Under the pieces are notes generated by a model that was given only the letters and a program-made list of their open reading frames with translations, was not told the origin of the DNA and did no database searches. DNA of 6,532 bases from Caryophanales bacterium UBA4856 (GTDB taxonomy: Bacteria > Bacillota_I > Bacilli_A > RFN20 > CAG-288), in NCBI GenBank assembly GCA_002399765.1, contig DHEG01000004.1:127521-134052 (forward strand), in the 5' to 3' direction. The position numbers and the translations under genes are program-made. Every line of letters starts with the position of its first letter. The stretch's first letter is position 1. Positions 1-6,177 of this stretch are shown here, in pieces.

Positions 1-759
1 TTCCAGGGGAGTGACGGCAAGGAGCACGTGGAAGGCCAGATAACCTTCGCCGACATCCGCTTCTCCTACATCAAGGGGCAGGAGATAATCCATGGCTTCT
101 CCGAGGTCGTAAAGCCTGGCATGAAGGTGGCCATAGTCGGGCCTACCGGTGCGGGCAAGACTACCATAGTCAACCTCTTGATGAGGTTCTATGACGTCGA
201 TTCCGGGAAGATAATGATCGATGGGGTCCCTACCTTGGACATGCCAAGGACCGAGATCAGGGACATATTCGGCATGGTCTTGCAGGATACCTGGCTCTTC
301 AATGGCACCATCCGGGAGAACATCGTCTACAACACCAAGAACGTTACCGACGAGATGATCGACAAGGTCCTAAGGGAAGCCAACCTCTACCACTATGTCC
401 ACACCTTGCCCGGCGGTCTGGACTATGTCATAAACGATCCCGACGAGATCTCCTCCGGTCAAAGGCAGTTGATAACCATCGCCAGGGCCATGCTGAAGAA
501 CGCCCCTCTCATGATCCTGGATGAGGCCACCTCCAACGTCGATACCAGGACCGAGGAGAAGATCCAGGAGGCCATGGACAAGCTGATGAACGGCAGGACA
601 TCATTCGTCATCGCCCACCGTCTGTCGACCATAAAGAACGCCGACATAATCCTGGTCCTCAATAACGGCAACATCATCGAGTCCGGCAACCACGAAGAAC
701 TCATGAAGAAGAATGGCTTCTACGCCTCGCTATACAACTCGCAGTTCTCGTTTGAGTGA
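1..759 (+). CDS. ABC exporter half-transporter, C-terminal ATPase domain (5'-truncated)
   Basis: The reading frame is open from the first base, so the gene begins upstream of the window; the GTG at 28 is an internal codon. The 252 visible codons are the nucleotide-binding domain of a multidrug/lipid-type ABC exporter, which hydrolyses ATP at the cytoplasmic face of a membrane dimer to drive export. In order one sees an A-loop tyrosine region (RFSYIKG), Walker A GPTGAGKTT (from 139), the Q-loop glutamine at 283 (LQDTWLF), a signature read as ISSGQ (448-462) instead of LSGGQ, Walker B LMILDE with the catalytic glutamate present (508-525), the D-loop SNVD and the H-loop histidine at 616 (AHRLST). 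The missing N-terminal part should be six transmembrane helices. Such proteins often pair with a second half-transporter encoded just upstream, which cannot be seen here. G+C is high (34 of 60 at 121-180), unlike the next operon. The substrate is unknown. Confidence 0.93.
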   Translation, partial: FQGSDGKEHVEGQITFADIRFSYIKGQEIIHGFSEVVKPGMKVAIVGPTGAGKTTIVNLLMRFYDVDSGKIMIDGVPTLDMPRTEIRDIFGMVLQDTWLFNGTIRENIVYNTKNVTDEMIDKVLREANLYHYVHTLPGGLDYVINDPDEISSGQRQLITIARAMLKNAPLMILDEATSNVDTRTEEKIQEAMDKLMNGRTSFVIAHRLSTIKNADIILVLNNGNIIESGNHEELMKKNGFYASLYNSQFSFE

Positions 760-779
760 AGAAAGAATTAGTTAAAAAG

Positions 780-804
780 AAAAGCCACCATTTAGGTTGC
801 TTTT
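780..804. terminator. Bidirectional intrinsic terminator between convergent genes
   Basis: The arms AAAAGCCACC (780-789) and GGTTGCTTTT (795-804) form a 10-bp stem with one C/T mismatch around the loop ATTTA. On the plus strand the stem ends in TTTT, terminating the ABC transporter transcript. On the minus strand the hairpin is followed by a TTTTCTTTTT run, terminating the helicase-Nudix operon; the Nudix stop codon (803-805) overlaps the stem. Its place between two convergent genes supports the call. Confidence 0.8.
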
Positions 805-1195
805 AATCTACTCCATTTGTCTCCAAATACTTCTCGATCTCCTTATCTGCACCTAAGAGCTTAATATTCTTCAACTCTGATATGTCTACCCACTTGGCAG
901 CTTCATGTTCAAGCAACTCCAGATGTGGTTTAAGCAAGTGACATTTGAAGAATTTCATAGAAATATGGAAATCCGGATAATCATATTCAACATCGCCGAG
1001 AATCTTGTCTACGGCAATATCGGCATCTAGTTCCTCTTCAATCTCTCTTACAACAGTTTGATCTGGAGTTTCTCCTGGTTTTATCTTTCCACCAGGAAAT
1101 TCCCACCCGTCTTTGAATTCACCATAGCCGCGCTGTGAAACAAATATCTTTCCATCTTTGACGATCACCGCTGCTGATACTTTTAATATTTTCAT
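803..1195 (-). CDS. MutT-like Nudix hydrolase, (deoxy)nucleoside triphosphate pyrophosphohydrolase type
   Basis: This 130-residue protein is the usual size of a single-domain Nudix enzyme, which cleaves NTPs or dNTPs to NMP and pyrophosphate with Mg2+. The Nudix box is at residues 36-58: G36, E42, then R50-E51-I52-E53-E54-E55, with Asp57 replacing the consensus glycine, a change I recall as common in MutT/CTP-pyrophosphatase relatives. The flanking QRGYGEFKDGWEFPGG motif (21-36) is typical of the group called (deoxy)nucleoside triphosphate pyrophosphohydrolase, whose members remove oxidised or otherwise non-canonical nucleotides. The ATG at 1193-1195 overlaps the helicase TGA as ATGA. No Shine-Dalgarno precedes it, since the upstream bases are the AT-rich helicase end, so it is probably translated by coupling to the helicase. 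It is last in the operon, just before the terminator at 780-804. The fold is certain; the actual substrate (8-oxo-dGTP, a modified dCTP, or something defence-specific) cannot be read from sequence. Confidence 0.92.
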   Translation of the reverse strand: MKILKVSAAVIVKDGKIFVSQRGYGEFKDGWEFPGGKIKPGETPDQTVVREIEEELDADIAVDKILGDVEYDYPDFHISMKFFKCHLLKPHLELLEHEAAKWVDISELKNIKLLGADKEIEKYLETNGVD

Positions 1196-4143
1196 TTAGG
1201 GTCTATCTCACTCATTAGATAATCATAAACATCATTCCTGACCGGATTGTCTAATTTGAATACGAATTTAACATATGTTGTTTCGTTAGCTTTTATTACG
1301 TCTGTTTTGGAATCGATGGGCTTTGCCTCTCCCAAGTAATAGAACCTAGGGTTATCTTCGGTTTTCCTCACGAAGATAAGTATCCTGACCTTCGTCTCAG
1401 AATGTCTCTTAACAACATCCATGGACTTGTTGCTTAAATCCTTGTCAGGCTGGCTGACCCAATAGAACAGATCTTTATCAAGAAATCTATCTCCGTATTT
1501 CTTCTTTTCGTCAACCTTTTCGGATTTGTAATAATTTACAAAGATTGGGAATGTGTTGGTCACCTCGTCGTATCTATAGCCAACCATCATTAGCCCATTC
1601 AGGCTGTTGTAGCCGAGAACCTGACAAATCTCCTTACGGTTATATTCTCTATAAAGGGAGAAACCTGTGCCATCCTTCGACTTAAAGGCCGAGGCCTTTT
1701 CGAGGGAATAGTCAGCGAGGCTTTTAATCCAGAATTTGAATTGGCTGTTTGAAAGGCATTCAGAGAATTGTCGTCCTATTGAATCCCACTTGTCTACAAC
1801 AGGTCCTTCACTCATTTCCTTTATATCGCCATTGAGGACCATGTTTATCATTCTTCTGTCGCGATCCGTTAAGACGATTCCAAATTTAGCTTTGAGCTCC
1901 TCTTCAAAATCCACTGGTTTCCCACCAGCGATAAGGGTTTTAACAATGAGCGGCTCTTGGACTCTCAATCCGAAACTCAAAGCATTGGATACAATCGAAA
2001 ATACATTTTGCTGTTCCTGGGTTAACTGCGGAGAGTCGGTAGGAAACCATTTATCCAAGAAGCCCAAATAATTGCCGTTGCATTGCTTCATTTGACTAAA
2101 TCTAAAGGGATCGAATTCAGAGAAATCAACGAAGTCTTGATAAGTTGGTACATGTCCCAATTTATTTTTAAGACTGATGTAAATGTCTTTTATATCGTCG
2201 CTCTGGTTGAAATTGGCTCTGTCGATAGCATCGTAAATCTTCTTTTTCGCTATGGGATCAAATTCAATACTTGAGAGACCAGGAACACTGCTGGTAGCCA
2301 CTAATTTCTTGGCCTCCTCTTTATCGCCACCAAAGGATAGCGAATAAGGTATAAGGAAGTTCTCTTTATAGTTTCCAATGAAATCAAGGATCACAACATA
2401 TTCCTTGTCTTCCTTTTTCCTCAGTCCTCTGCCTAATTGCTGAAGGAAAATTATTCCTGACTGAGTGGGTCTAAGCATAATGACCTGATTGACATCTGGA
2501 ATATCAATTCCCTCATTAAAGATGTTGATTGTCAAAATGTAATCCAAGGCGGTCGGTCCATCTTTGCCTTCAAGTCGCCTTATCGCGTCTTCCCTTACCT
2601 CACTGTTGGTATCACTTCCTGGCAGGAATGCGACCCGTTTTCCATGCTCCGACAAAGCTTGGCTTAGTCTTTCACCATCTTCTTTTGATGCGACAAATAT
2701 AAGTCCACGTACTCTATCTCCAGAATATCCATAGCTTTGTGCTTTTGACAATATGTAATTGATTCTCTCGTCAGAATAAAGCTTATTAAAGTCCTTAAGC
2801 TTATATGTTTTATCGTCGATTCCCTTTAGGTCGCTAATGCCAAAATAATGGAATGGGCAAAGAAAGTTTTGATCCAAAGCATCTTTTAAATCAAGTTCAT
2901 AAATTATGTCTCCATCAAACATGTTGTATATTGCTTCAGGATCATCAGAGCGACTAGGCGTTGCGGTCATGCCTAGGAAAAAGGAAGGCTTAAAGTAGTC
3001 AAGTATCTTTCTGGATTCCGGAGCGGCAATTCTATGCACCTCATCGATAACCACGAAATCAAATTGATTGGGAGATATCTTGTTTCTGTTGTTCTGCAAC
3101 CTAAGCATCTCCGAGGTGGCAAAAACAAAGTCATATTTCCCGAGGTCGACATTATTCAAGTCAATTAAATCAACACCTTCGATTTCATTGGACTTGTCCC
3201 CAGTTATGATCCCGTATTTTGCATCCGGAGGCATTATTCTCTTAAAAGACTTTATTGCTTGGTACAAAATATCCGTTCTATGCACGACAAACAAAACATG
3301 TTTAGGATTCAGATCCCTTATTGCGAATACAGCAGCATATGTTTTTCCGGTACCAGTTGCGGCTATAAGCAGGCCTCGCTTATATCCCTCCATTATTTTT
3401 GCCTTTAGTCTGTCAACAAATCGAATCTGCATGTCGTTAGGCTCTATGGCGGTTTCGCAATTGCTTTCGCTTCGTGATATTCCGCTTTCCCTAATAGCTT
3501 CTTGTTCCTGGTAAATACGTCTGTAAGTATCTATATATTCATCTAAAGGAGTCGCCTGAGACCATAAGGAGTCAAACTCATCTTCAACCTTTTTTATGAA
3601 AGAACCATTTTCGGTAGATGTAAATTCCGAATTCCACTCGTTGGAAATAGTTAGAGCTTTATCCGTCAAATTGGAGCTTCCGATAATAACTTTATAAAGA
3701 TCCTTTTCCCTAAAAATATATCCTTTGGTATGAAATGGGTTATGGGCTTTGTCGGAGACCTTATACATTTTGATCTCTATGCCGGGAAAGTGACTTAGCC
3801 TCTCAAGCGCTTTAGGCTCGGTGAAAGCAAGATAATCAGTAGTCAATATCTTCCCGCCTTTGAAATTGGGATGTAGTTTGTTTCTAAACTCGGAATCAGT
3901 TAATTCATTCAGAGTATTAATTAAATACTCGATTCCACTATCAGTTATGAACGCAACCGATATCTTGAATTCGTCGCATGTCCTCAATTGCTTGACTATT
4001 TCGTCGATTACCTTTTCGTGCTTATTGGGATCATTATGAACAAACTCAGGCCTCAAAGTATCGAGGCTGTCAACGGAATCATCAATGAACGCTTGTTCAA
4101 GAGCGTCAGCTAGGTCTTTCTTAAAACCTTTTCCCTCATCCAT
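1192..4143 (-). CDS. PLD-like (HKD) nuclease, superfamily II DEAD/DEAH helicase and DUF3427-type fusion protein
   Basis: This 983-residue, three-part cytoplasmic protein is intact. Residues about 40-205 are a phospholipase D-like nuclease domain with one motif: H138-T-K140, D148, GSSN at 155-158 and a conserved-looking EWN at 169-171. Residues about 235-600 are a superfamily II helicase/translocase related to COG1061: Walker A ATGTGKT (262-268), motif II DEVH (367-370), motif III TAT (393-395), motif V NEGIDIP (543-549) and motif VI QQLGRGLRK (568-576). Residues about 640-980 match the pattern I recall for DUF3427, including YNRKEICQVLGY (834-845), PIFVNYYKS, a YGDRFLDKD segment and a near-terminal FYYLGEA. 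Expected activity is ATP-driven movement on nucleic acid with HKD-type cleavage. An in-frame TAA lies 12 bases before the ATG (4141-4143), fixing the start; there is no good Shine-Dalgarno. The gene is AT-rich (22-23 G+C per 60 in samples) against the ABC and xerC genes. A defence role is inference; a repair role is the alternative. Confidence 0.93.
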   Translation of the reverse strand: MDEGKGFKKDLADALEQAFIDDSVDSLDTLRPEFVHNDPNKHEKVIDEIVKQLRTCDEFKISVAFITDSGIEYLINTLNELTDSEFRNKLHPNFKGGKILTTDYLAFTEPKALERLSHFPGIEIKMYKVSDKAHNPFHTKGYIFREKDLYKVIIGSSNLTDKALTISNEWNSEFTSTENGSFIKKVEDEFDSLWSQATPLDEYIDTYRRIYQEQEAIRESGISRSESNCETAIEPNDMQIRFVDRLKAKIMEGYKRGLLIAATGTGKTYAAVFAIRDLNPKHVLFVVHRTDILYQAIKSFKRIMPPDAKYGIITGDKSNEIEGVDLIDLNNVDLGKYDFVFATSEMLRLQNNRNKISPNQFDFVVIDEVHRIAAPESRKILDYFKPSFFLGMTATPSRSDDPEAIYNMFDGDIIYELDLKDALDQNFLCPFHYFGISDLKGIDDKTYKLKDFNKLYSDERINYILSKAQSYGYSGDRVRGLIFVASKEDGERLSQALSEHGKRVAFLPGSDTNSEVREDAIRRLEGKDGPTALDYILTINIFNEGIDIPDVNQVIMLRPTQSGIIFLQQLGRGLRKKEDKEYVVILDFIGNYKENFLIPYSLSFGGDKEEAKKLVATSSVPGLSSIEFDPIAKKKIYDAIDRANFNQSDDIKDIYISLKNKLGHVPTYQDFVDFSEFDPFRFSQMKQCNGNYLGFLDKWFPTDSPQLTQEQQNVFSIVSNALSFGLRVQEPLIVKTLIAGGKPVDFEEELKAKFGIVLTDRDRRMINMVLNGDIKEMSEGPVVDKWDSIGRQFSECLSNSQFKFWIKSLADYSLEKASAFKSKDGTGFSLYREYNRKEICQVLGYNSLNGLMMVGYRYDEVTNTFPIFVNYYKSEKVDEKKKYGDRFLDKDLFYWVSQPDKDLSNKSMDVVKRHSETKVRILIFVRKTEDNPRFYYLGEAKPIDSKTDVIKANETTYVKFVFKLDNPVRNDVYDYLMSEIDPK

Positions 4144-4189
4144 ATCTTTATCATTTTAACTGTTTTGCTATAGGTTTATCCTTTAGATT
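4144..4189. promoter_or_regulatory. 46-bp divergent intergenic spacer
   Basis: This short AT-rich spacer must serve both the minus-strand helicase operon and the plus-strand methyltransferase unless their promoters lie inside the opposite coding regions. On the plus strand there is a possible extended -10 (TG at 4166-4167, TATAGG at 4169-4174) with a poor -35, giving a start only about 8 bases before the GTG. On the minus strand TAAAAT (4153-4158) could be a -10, but it has no -35 and lies almost on the ATG. Neither gene has a clear Shine-Dalgarno here. The boundaries are certain; the promoter calls are weak. Confidence 0.35.
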
Positions 4190-4948
4190 GTGAAACAAAA
4201 AGATTACATAACCATAAATTCCCAATCCGTCGACTCCTGGGTCAAAGAAGGATGGGAATGGGGTAAGCCAATATCCCATGAGGATTTCTTAAAAGCAAAA
4301 GAAGGTAAGTTCAAGCTCTTTCTGACCCCTTATAAGAAAGTTCCCGATGATTGGATAGGCAACATAAAGGATAAGAAGGTATTGGGTCTTGCCGCAGGCG
4401 GTGGCCAGCAGATGCCCATCCTAAAGTCCTTGGGCGCTGACATCACCCTGTTGGACAATTCCAAAGAACAGGTGAAGACAGATGAGGAGTTTGCTCAAAG
4501 GGAAGGATACAAAGGCACCTTCATAAAGGGAGACATGACCGAGAGGTTTCCCTTCAAGGATGAGTCTTTCGACTTGATCGTAAATCCAATATCTTTGGTC
4601 TATGTCGAAGATTTCCTTTCCGTGTTCAAGGAATGCGCCAGGGTTCTTAAGAAAGGTGGGGTAATACTGACCGGCTTGGACAACGGTTTCAATTTCGCCT
4701 TCGATGAAGAGACCGCCAGGATCATGTTCCCTTTGCCATTCGATCCCCTGAAGGACAAGGAGCAATACGACTACATGGTGAAGAACGACTATGGCATCCA
4801 GTTCAGCCACTCCCTATCCGAACAGCTGAATGGCCTCTTGGAAAACGGGTTCAGGATACTGAATACCTATGAAGACACTAACCTGTTTGGAAAGCTCAAG
4901 GACTTCAACATCCCTACCTTCATGGCCGTAAAGGCGATTAAGGAGTAA
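4190..4948 (+). CDS. Class I SAM-dependent methyltransferase (small-molecule type)
   Basis: This is a 252-residue cytoplasmic methyltransferase of the Rossmann-like class I fold, expected to transfer a methyl group from S-adenosylmethionine to a small molecule. Motif I is VLGLAAGGGQQMPIL (about residues 64-78), the acidic motif II residue is in LLDNS (about 87-91), and motif III/post-I is GDMTERFPF (about 113-121), followed by SFDLIVNP (about 125-132) and the RVLKKGGVILTG strand-loop (about 151-162). The N-terminal pattern (SWVKEGWEWGKPIS, then LTPYKKVP) matches a Bacillota/gut-bacterial group of methyltransferases of about 250 residues as I recall it, which supports the GTG start at 4190 even though no Shine-Dalgarno is evident. 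There is no DNA-methyltransferase catalytic motif of the DPPY/NPPY kind, so it is not an obvious modification partner for the nuclease-helicase across the spacer. It is followed 72 bp later by the dehydrogenase on the same strand. The substrate is unknown. Confidence 0.88.
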   Translation: MKQKDYITINSQSVDSWVKEGWEWGKPISHEDFLKAKEGKFKLFLTPYKKVPDDWIGNIKDKKVLGLAAGGGQQMPILKSLGADITLLDNSKEQVKTDEEFAQREGYKGTFIKGDMTERFPFKDESFDLIVNPISLVYVEDFLSVFKECARVLKKGGVILTGLDNGFNFAFDEETARIMFPLPFDPLKDKEQYDYMVKNDYGIQFSHSLSEQLNGLLENGFRILNTYEDTNLFGKLKDFNIPTFMAVKAIKE

Positions 4949-4953
4949 GTCTT

Positions 4954-4982
4954 TTAACAAGACAGGCCTCAAGGATTATCCT
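4954..4982 (+). promoter_or_regulatory. Candidate sigma-70 promoter for the dehydrogenase gene
   Basis: TTAACA (4954-4959, five of six consensus bases) and TATCCT (4977-4982, four of six) are separated by exactly 17 bases. The predicted start near 4989 lies upstream of the AGGAGG at 5000-5005. This would let the dehydrogenase be transcribed independently of the methyltransferase. The -10 overlaps a short palindrome, AGGATTATCCT (4972-4982), which may be chance. Confidence 0.42.
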
Positions 4983-4999
4983 AATCGTCGTATTCAGGC

Positions 5000-5005
5000 A
5001 GGAGG
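5000..5005 (+). promoter_or_regulatory. Strong Shine-Dalgarno with unusually long spacing
   Basis: A perfect AGGAGG is followed by 15 bases before the ATG at 5021, against a usual 5-9. I found no ATG, GTG or TTG in frame in the gap, so the spacing does not signal a misplaced start. It is either a suboptimal ribosome binding site for the dehydrogenase or one brought closer by local RNA folding. Confidence 0.55.
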
Positions 5006-5020
5006 AATCGTTTTCAATCT

Positions 5021-5947
5021 ATGAAGATATATTTGGATAAAAGGGGATTCGACAAGAAGCATGTCCACGATTTGCTAAAGGAACATCCCGGTCTATTCAC
5101 TTTGACCCTCGATAGGGACATAGACATAGCGTTTTGCTACGCCAATATCCTAAGAAAGGAAAACCTGCAGAACCTTCCAAACCTAAAATGGGTTCAACTG
5201 TTGTCAGCCGGCTATGATGGAGCCGACATAGACGAGATGAAGAAAAGAAAACTGGTGGTGACCAATGCCAAAGGAGTCTTCAGCATAACCATTGCCGAAG
5301 ACATTGTCACCAAGATCCTGGTCCTGAACAGAGCCGTAAAGGAATACATAAGGCAAATGGACAAGGGAGAATGGTTGCCCCATAGATACGAAAGTGAGAT
5401 CTTTGGTTCTACCATCGGATTTTTGGGCGCAGGATCAATAGCCACAGAGGCAGCCAAGAGGCTAAAGGCCTTCGAGGCCAAATTGATCTGCTATCGTCAT
5501 TCCCCCAAGAAAGATCCAGCCTTTGATGAAGCCTATACCGGACCCGAGGGCCTCAAGCATGTCCTTCATGTCAGCGATGTTATAGTCATCGCCTTACCTC
5601 TTACCAAAGACACTGCAAACATAATAAGCAAAGACACCATAAGCCTCATGAAGAAAACAGCCATCATAGTAAATGTTGGAAGAGGTGGATTGATAAATCA
5701 AGATGACCTCATAGAAGCCTTGAAGAGCAACAGGATCAAGGGAGCGGCCTTGGATGTAGCAACCCCCGAACCTTTGCCTTCCACTTCACCTCTTTGGCAT
5801 ATGGACAACGTCTACATAACTCCCCATGATTCTACTTCAAGTCCTTATAAGTTCGATAGGCTGGAGAGCCTGGTGTTGGACAACCTATATGTATACACTG
5901 CCAACGAATCCTTGGATAACGTCATATTCGATTTCAGAAAAGCCTAA
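5021..5947 (+). CDS. D-isomer-specific 2-hydroxyacid dehydrogenase (NAD-dependent, phosphoglycerate-dehydrogenase-like)
   Basis: This 308-residue cytoplasmic oxidoreductase interconverts a D-2-hydroxyacid and its 2-keto acid with NAD(P). Its length matches the short, single-core members of the family that lack the ACT domain of serine-pathway SerA. The nucleotide-binding motif is at about 134-145 (FLGAGSIATEAA): the first two glycines (G136, G138) are kept, and the third glycine of GxGxxG is Ala141. The catalytic set is complete: Arg221 in NVGRGGLI, Glu250 in ATPEPLP and His269 in ITPHDS. The N-terminal substrate half contains LLSAGYDGAD (60-69), the counterpart of the family's usual 'GxGxD' substrate loop. 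It starts at the ATG at 5021 behind the widely spaced AGGAGG, and has a candidate promoter in the preceding gap. Database names such as phosphoglycerate dehydrogenase or glyoxylate/hydroxypyruvate reductase would be guesses; the family is secure, the substrate is not. Confidence 0.92.
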   Translation: MKIYLDKRGFDKKHVHDLLKEHPGLFTLTLDRDIDIAFCYANILRKENLQNLPNLKWVQLLSAGYDGADIDEMKKRKLVVTNAKGVFSITIAEDIVTKILVLNRAVKEYIRQMDKGEWLPHRYESEIFGSTIGFLGAGSIATEAAKRLKAFEAKLICYRHSPKKDPAFDEAYTGPEGLKHVLHVSDVIVIALPLTKDTANIISKDTISLMKKTAIIVNVGRGGLINQDDLIEALKSNRIKGAALDVATPEPLPSTSPLWHMDNVYITPHDSTSSPYKFDRLESLVLDNLYVYTANESLDNVIFDFRKA

Positions 5948-5958
5948 GGAGAAATACA

Positions 5959-5989
5959 ATGGTTTTTTTGCGTTTAGACATGAAACCAT
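5959..5989 (+). other. Inverted repeat covering the small-ORF start codon
   Basis: ATGGTTT (5959-5965) and AAACCAT (5983-5989) are perfect 7-bp arms around a 17-base loop. The left arm is the ATG of the candidate small ORF. A GATTTTT stretch follows a few bases later, so it might instead be a weak terminator for the dehydrogenase transcript. Confidence 0.3.
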
Positions 5990-6096
5990 GGCGATTTTTA
6001 TGGCTACTCATCATATCCAAAGTGAAAATTCATAAGAAAGCTCAAAAAGAAAAAGGATGGCCATACAGCCATCCCCTTATTTTCAATGATTGGTGA
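5959..6096 (+). CDS. Possible 45-codon small protein (speculative)
   Basis: An AAGGAG (5946-5951) overlapping the dehydrogenase stop codon stands 7 bases before an ATG at 5959, an excellent ribosome binding site geometry. The frame runs 45 codons to TGA at 6094-6096. The product would be basic, with a hydrophobic stretch rich in W, F, L and I near residues 10-20 (PWRFLWLLIIS), then a lysine-rich part. I recognise no family. Against it, its last third is antisense to the tRNA-Glu terminator hairpin and its final bases overlap the antisense tRNA 3' end, so the tail would be constrained by those elements. The AAGGAG could also be coincidental or a relic of a lost downstream gene. Confidence 0.28.
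   Translation: MVFLRLDMKPWRFLWLLIISKVKIHKKAQKEKGWPYSHPLIFNDW
6044..6074 (-). terminator. Intrinsic terminator of the tRNA-Glu unit
   Basis: A perfect 7-bp stem (GGATGGC 6055-6061, GCCATCC 6068-6074) encloses a 6-base loop. On the minus strand it is followed by TTTTTCTTTTT (6054 down to 6044) and lies 16 bases past the tRNA CCA. On the plus strand it is followed by CCTTATTTT, so it may also stop the dehydrogenase transcript, less efficiently. Confidence 0.85.
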
Positions 6097-6167
6097 CCCA
6101 TGCGGGATTCGAACCCACGAATAATGCCTTGAGAGGGCACCGAGTTAAGCCGCTTCTCCAATGGGCC
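6091..6167 (-). tRNA. tRNA-Glu (anticodon CTC)
   Basis: The minus strand folds into a complete 77-base cloverleaf. The acceptor stem GGCCCAT pairs with ATGGGTC (one G-T), followed by discriminator A and an encoded CCA. The D-stem is GAG/CTC with GG in the loop, and the anticodon stem is GTGCC/GGCAT around the loop CTCTCAA, placing CTC at 34-36 after T33. The variable loop is 5 bases, and the T-arm is GTGGG-TTCGAAT-CCCGC. Anticodon CTC reads GAG, so this charges glutamate; the overall sequence resembles Bacillus-type tRNA-Glu as I remember it. Such bacteria usually also carry the TTC isoacceptor elsewhere. The encoded CCA is a bacterial trait. Confidence 0.95.
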
Positions 6168-6177
6168 GTGCCTAAAG

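Noticed and set aside
459..704. Minus-strand open frame under the ABC ATPase domain
   Set aside because: It overlaps the signature, Walker B and H-loop regions of the real gene and has no recognisable content.
1736..3514. Open frames on the plus strand inside the helicase gene (1736-2071, 2083-2274, 3068-3514)
   Set aside because: They are antisense to an intact, well-conserved protein, resemble no family and lack convincing ribosome binding sites.
4102..4154. Short upstream frame (ATG at 4154-4152, minus strand) overlapping the helicase start out of frame
   Set aside because: It is about 14 codons long with no ribosome binding site; such frames are expected by chance in AT-rich leaders.
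4190..4948. Methyltransferase as the DNA-modification partner of the nuclease-helicase
   Set aside because: It has no DPPY/NPPY-type or cytosine-methyltransferase motif and resembles small-molecule methyltransferases; it is also divergently transcribed.
4949..4963. Inverted repeat GTCTT-TTAAC-AAGAC after the methyltransferase stop
   Set aside because: The stem is only 5 bp and no T-run follows, so it is not a credible terminator.
4421..5481. Minus-strand open frames at 4421-4810 and 5212-5481
   Set aside because: They are shadows of the methyltransferase and dehydrogenase genes, whose motifs are complete in the plus-strand frames.
6091..6115. Possible att site: second copy of the tRNA-Glu 3' end within the window
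   Set aside because: Reading the window by eye I found no direct repeat of this segment elsewhere, so an integration boundary is unsupported here.
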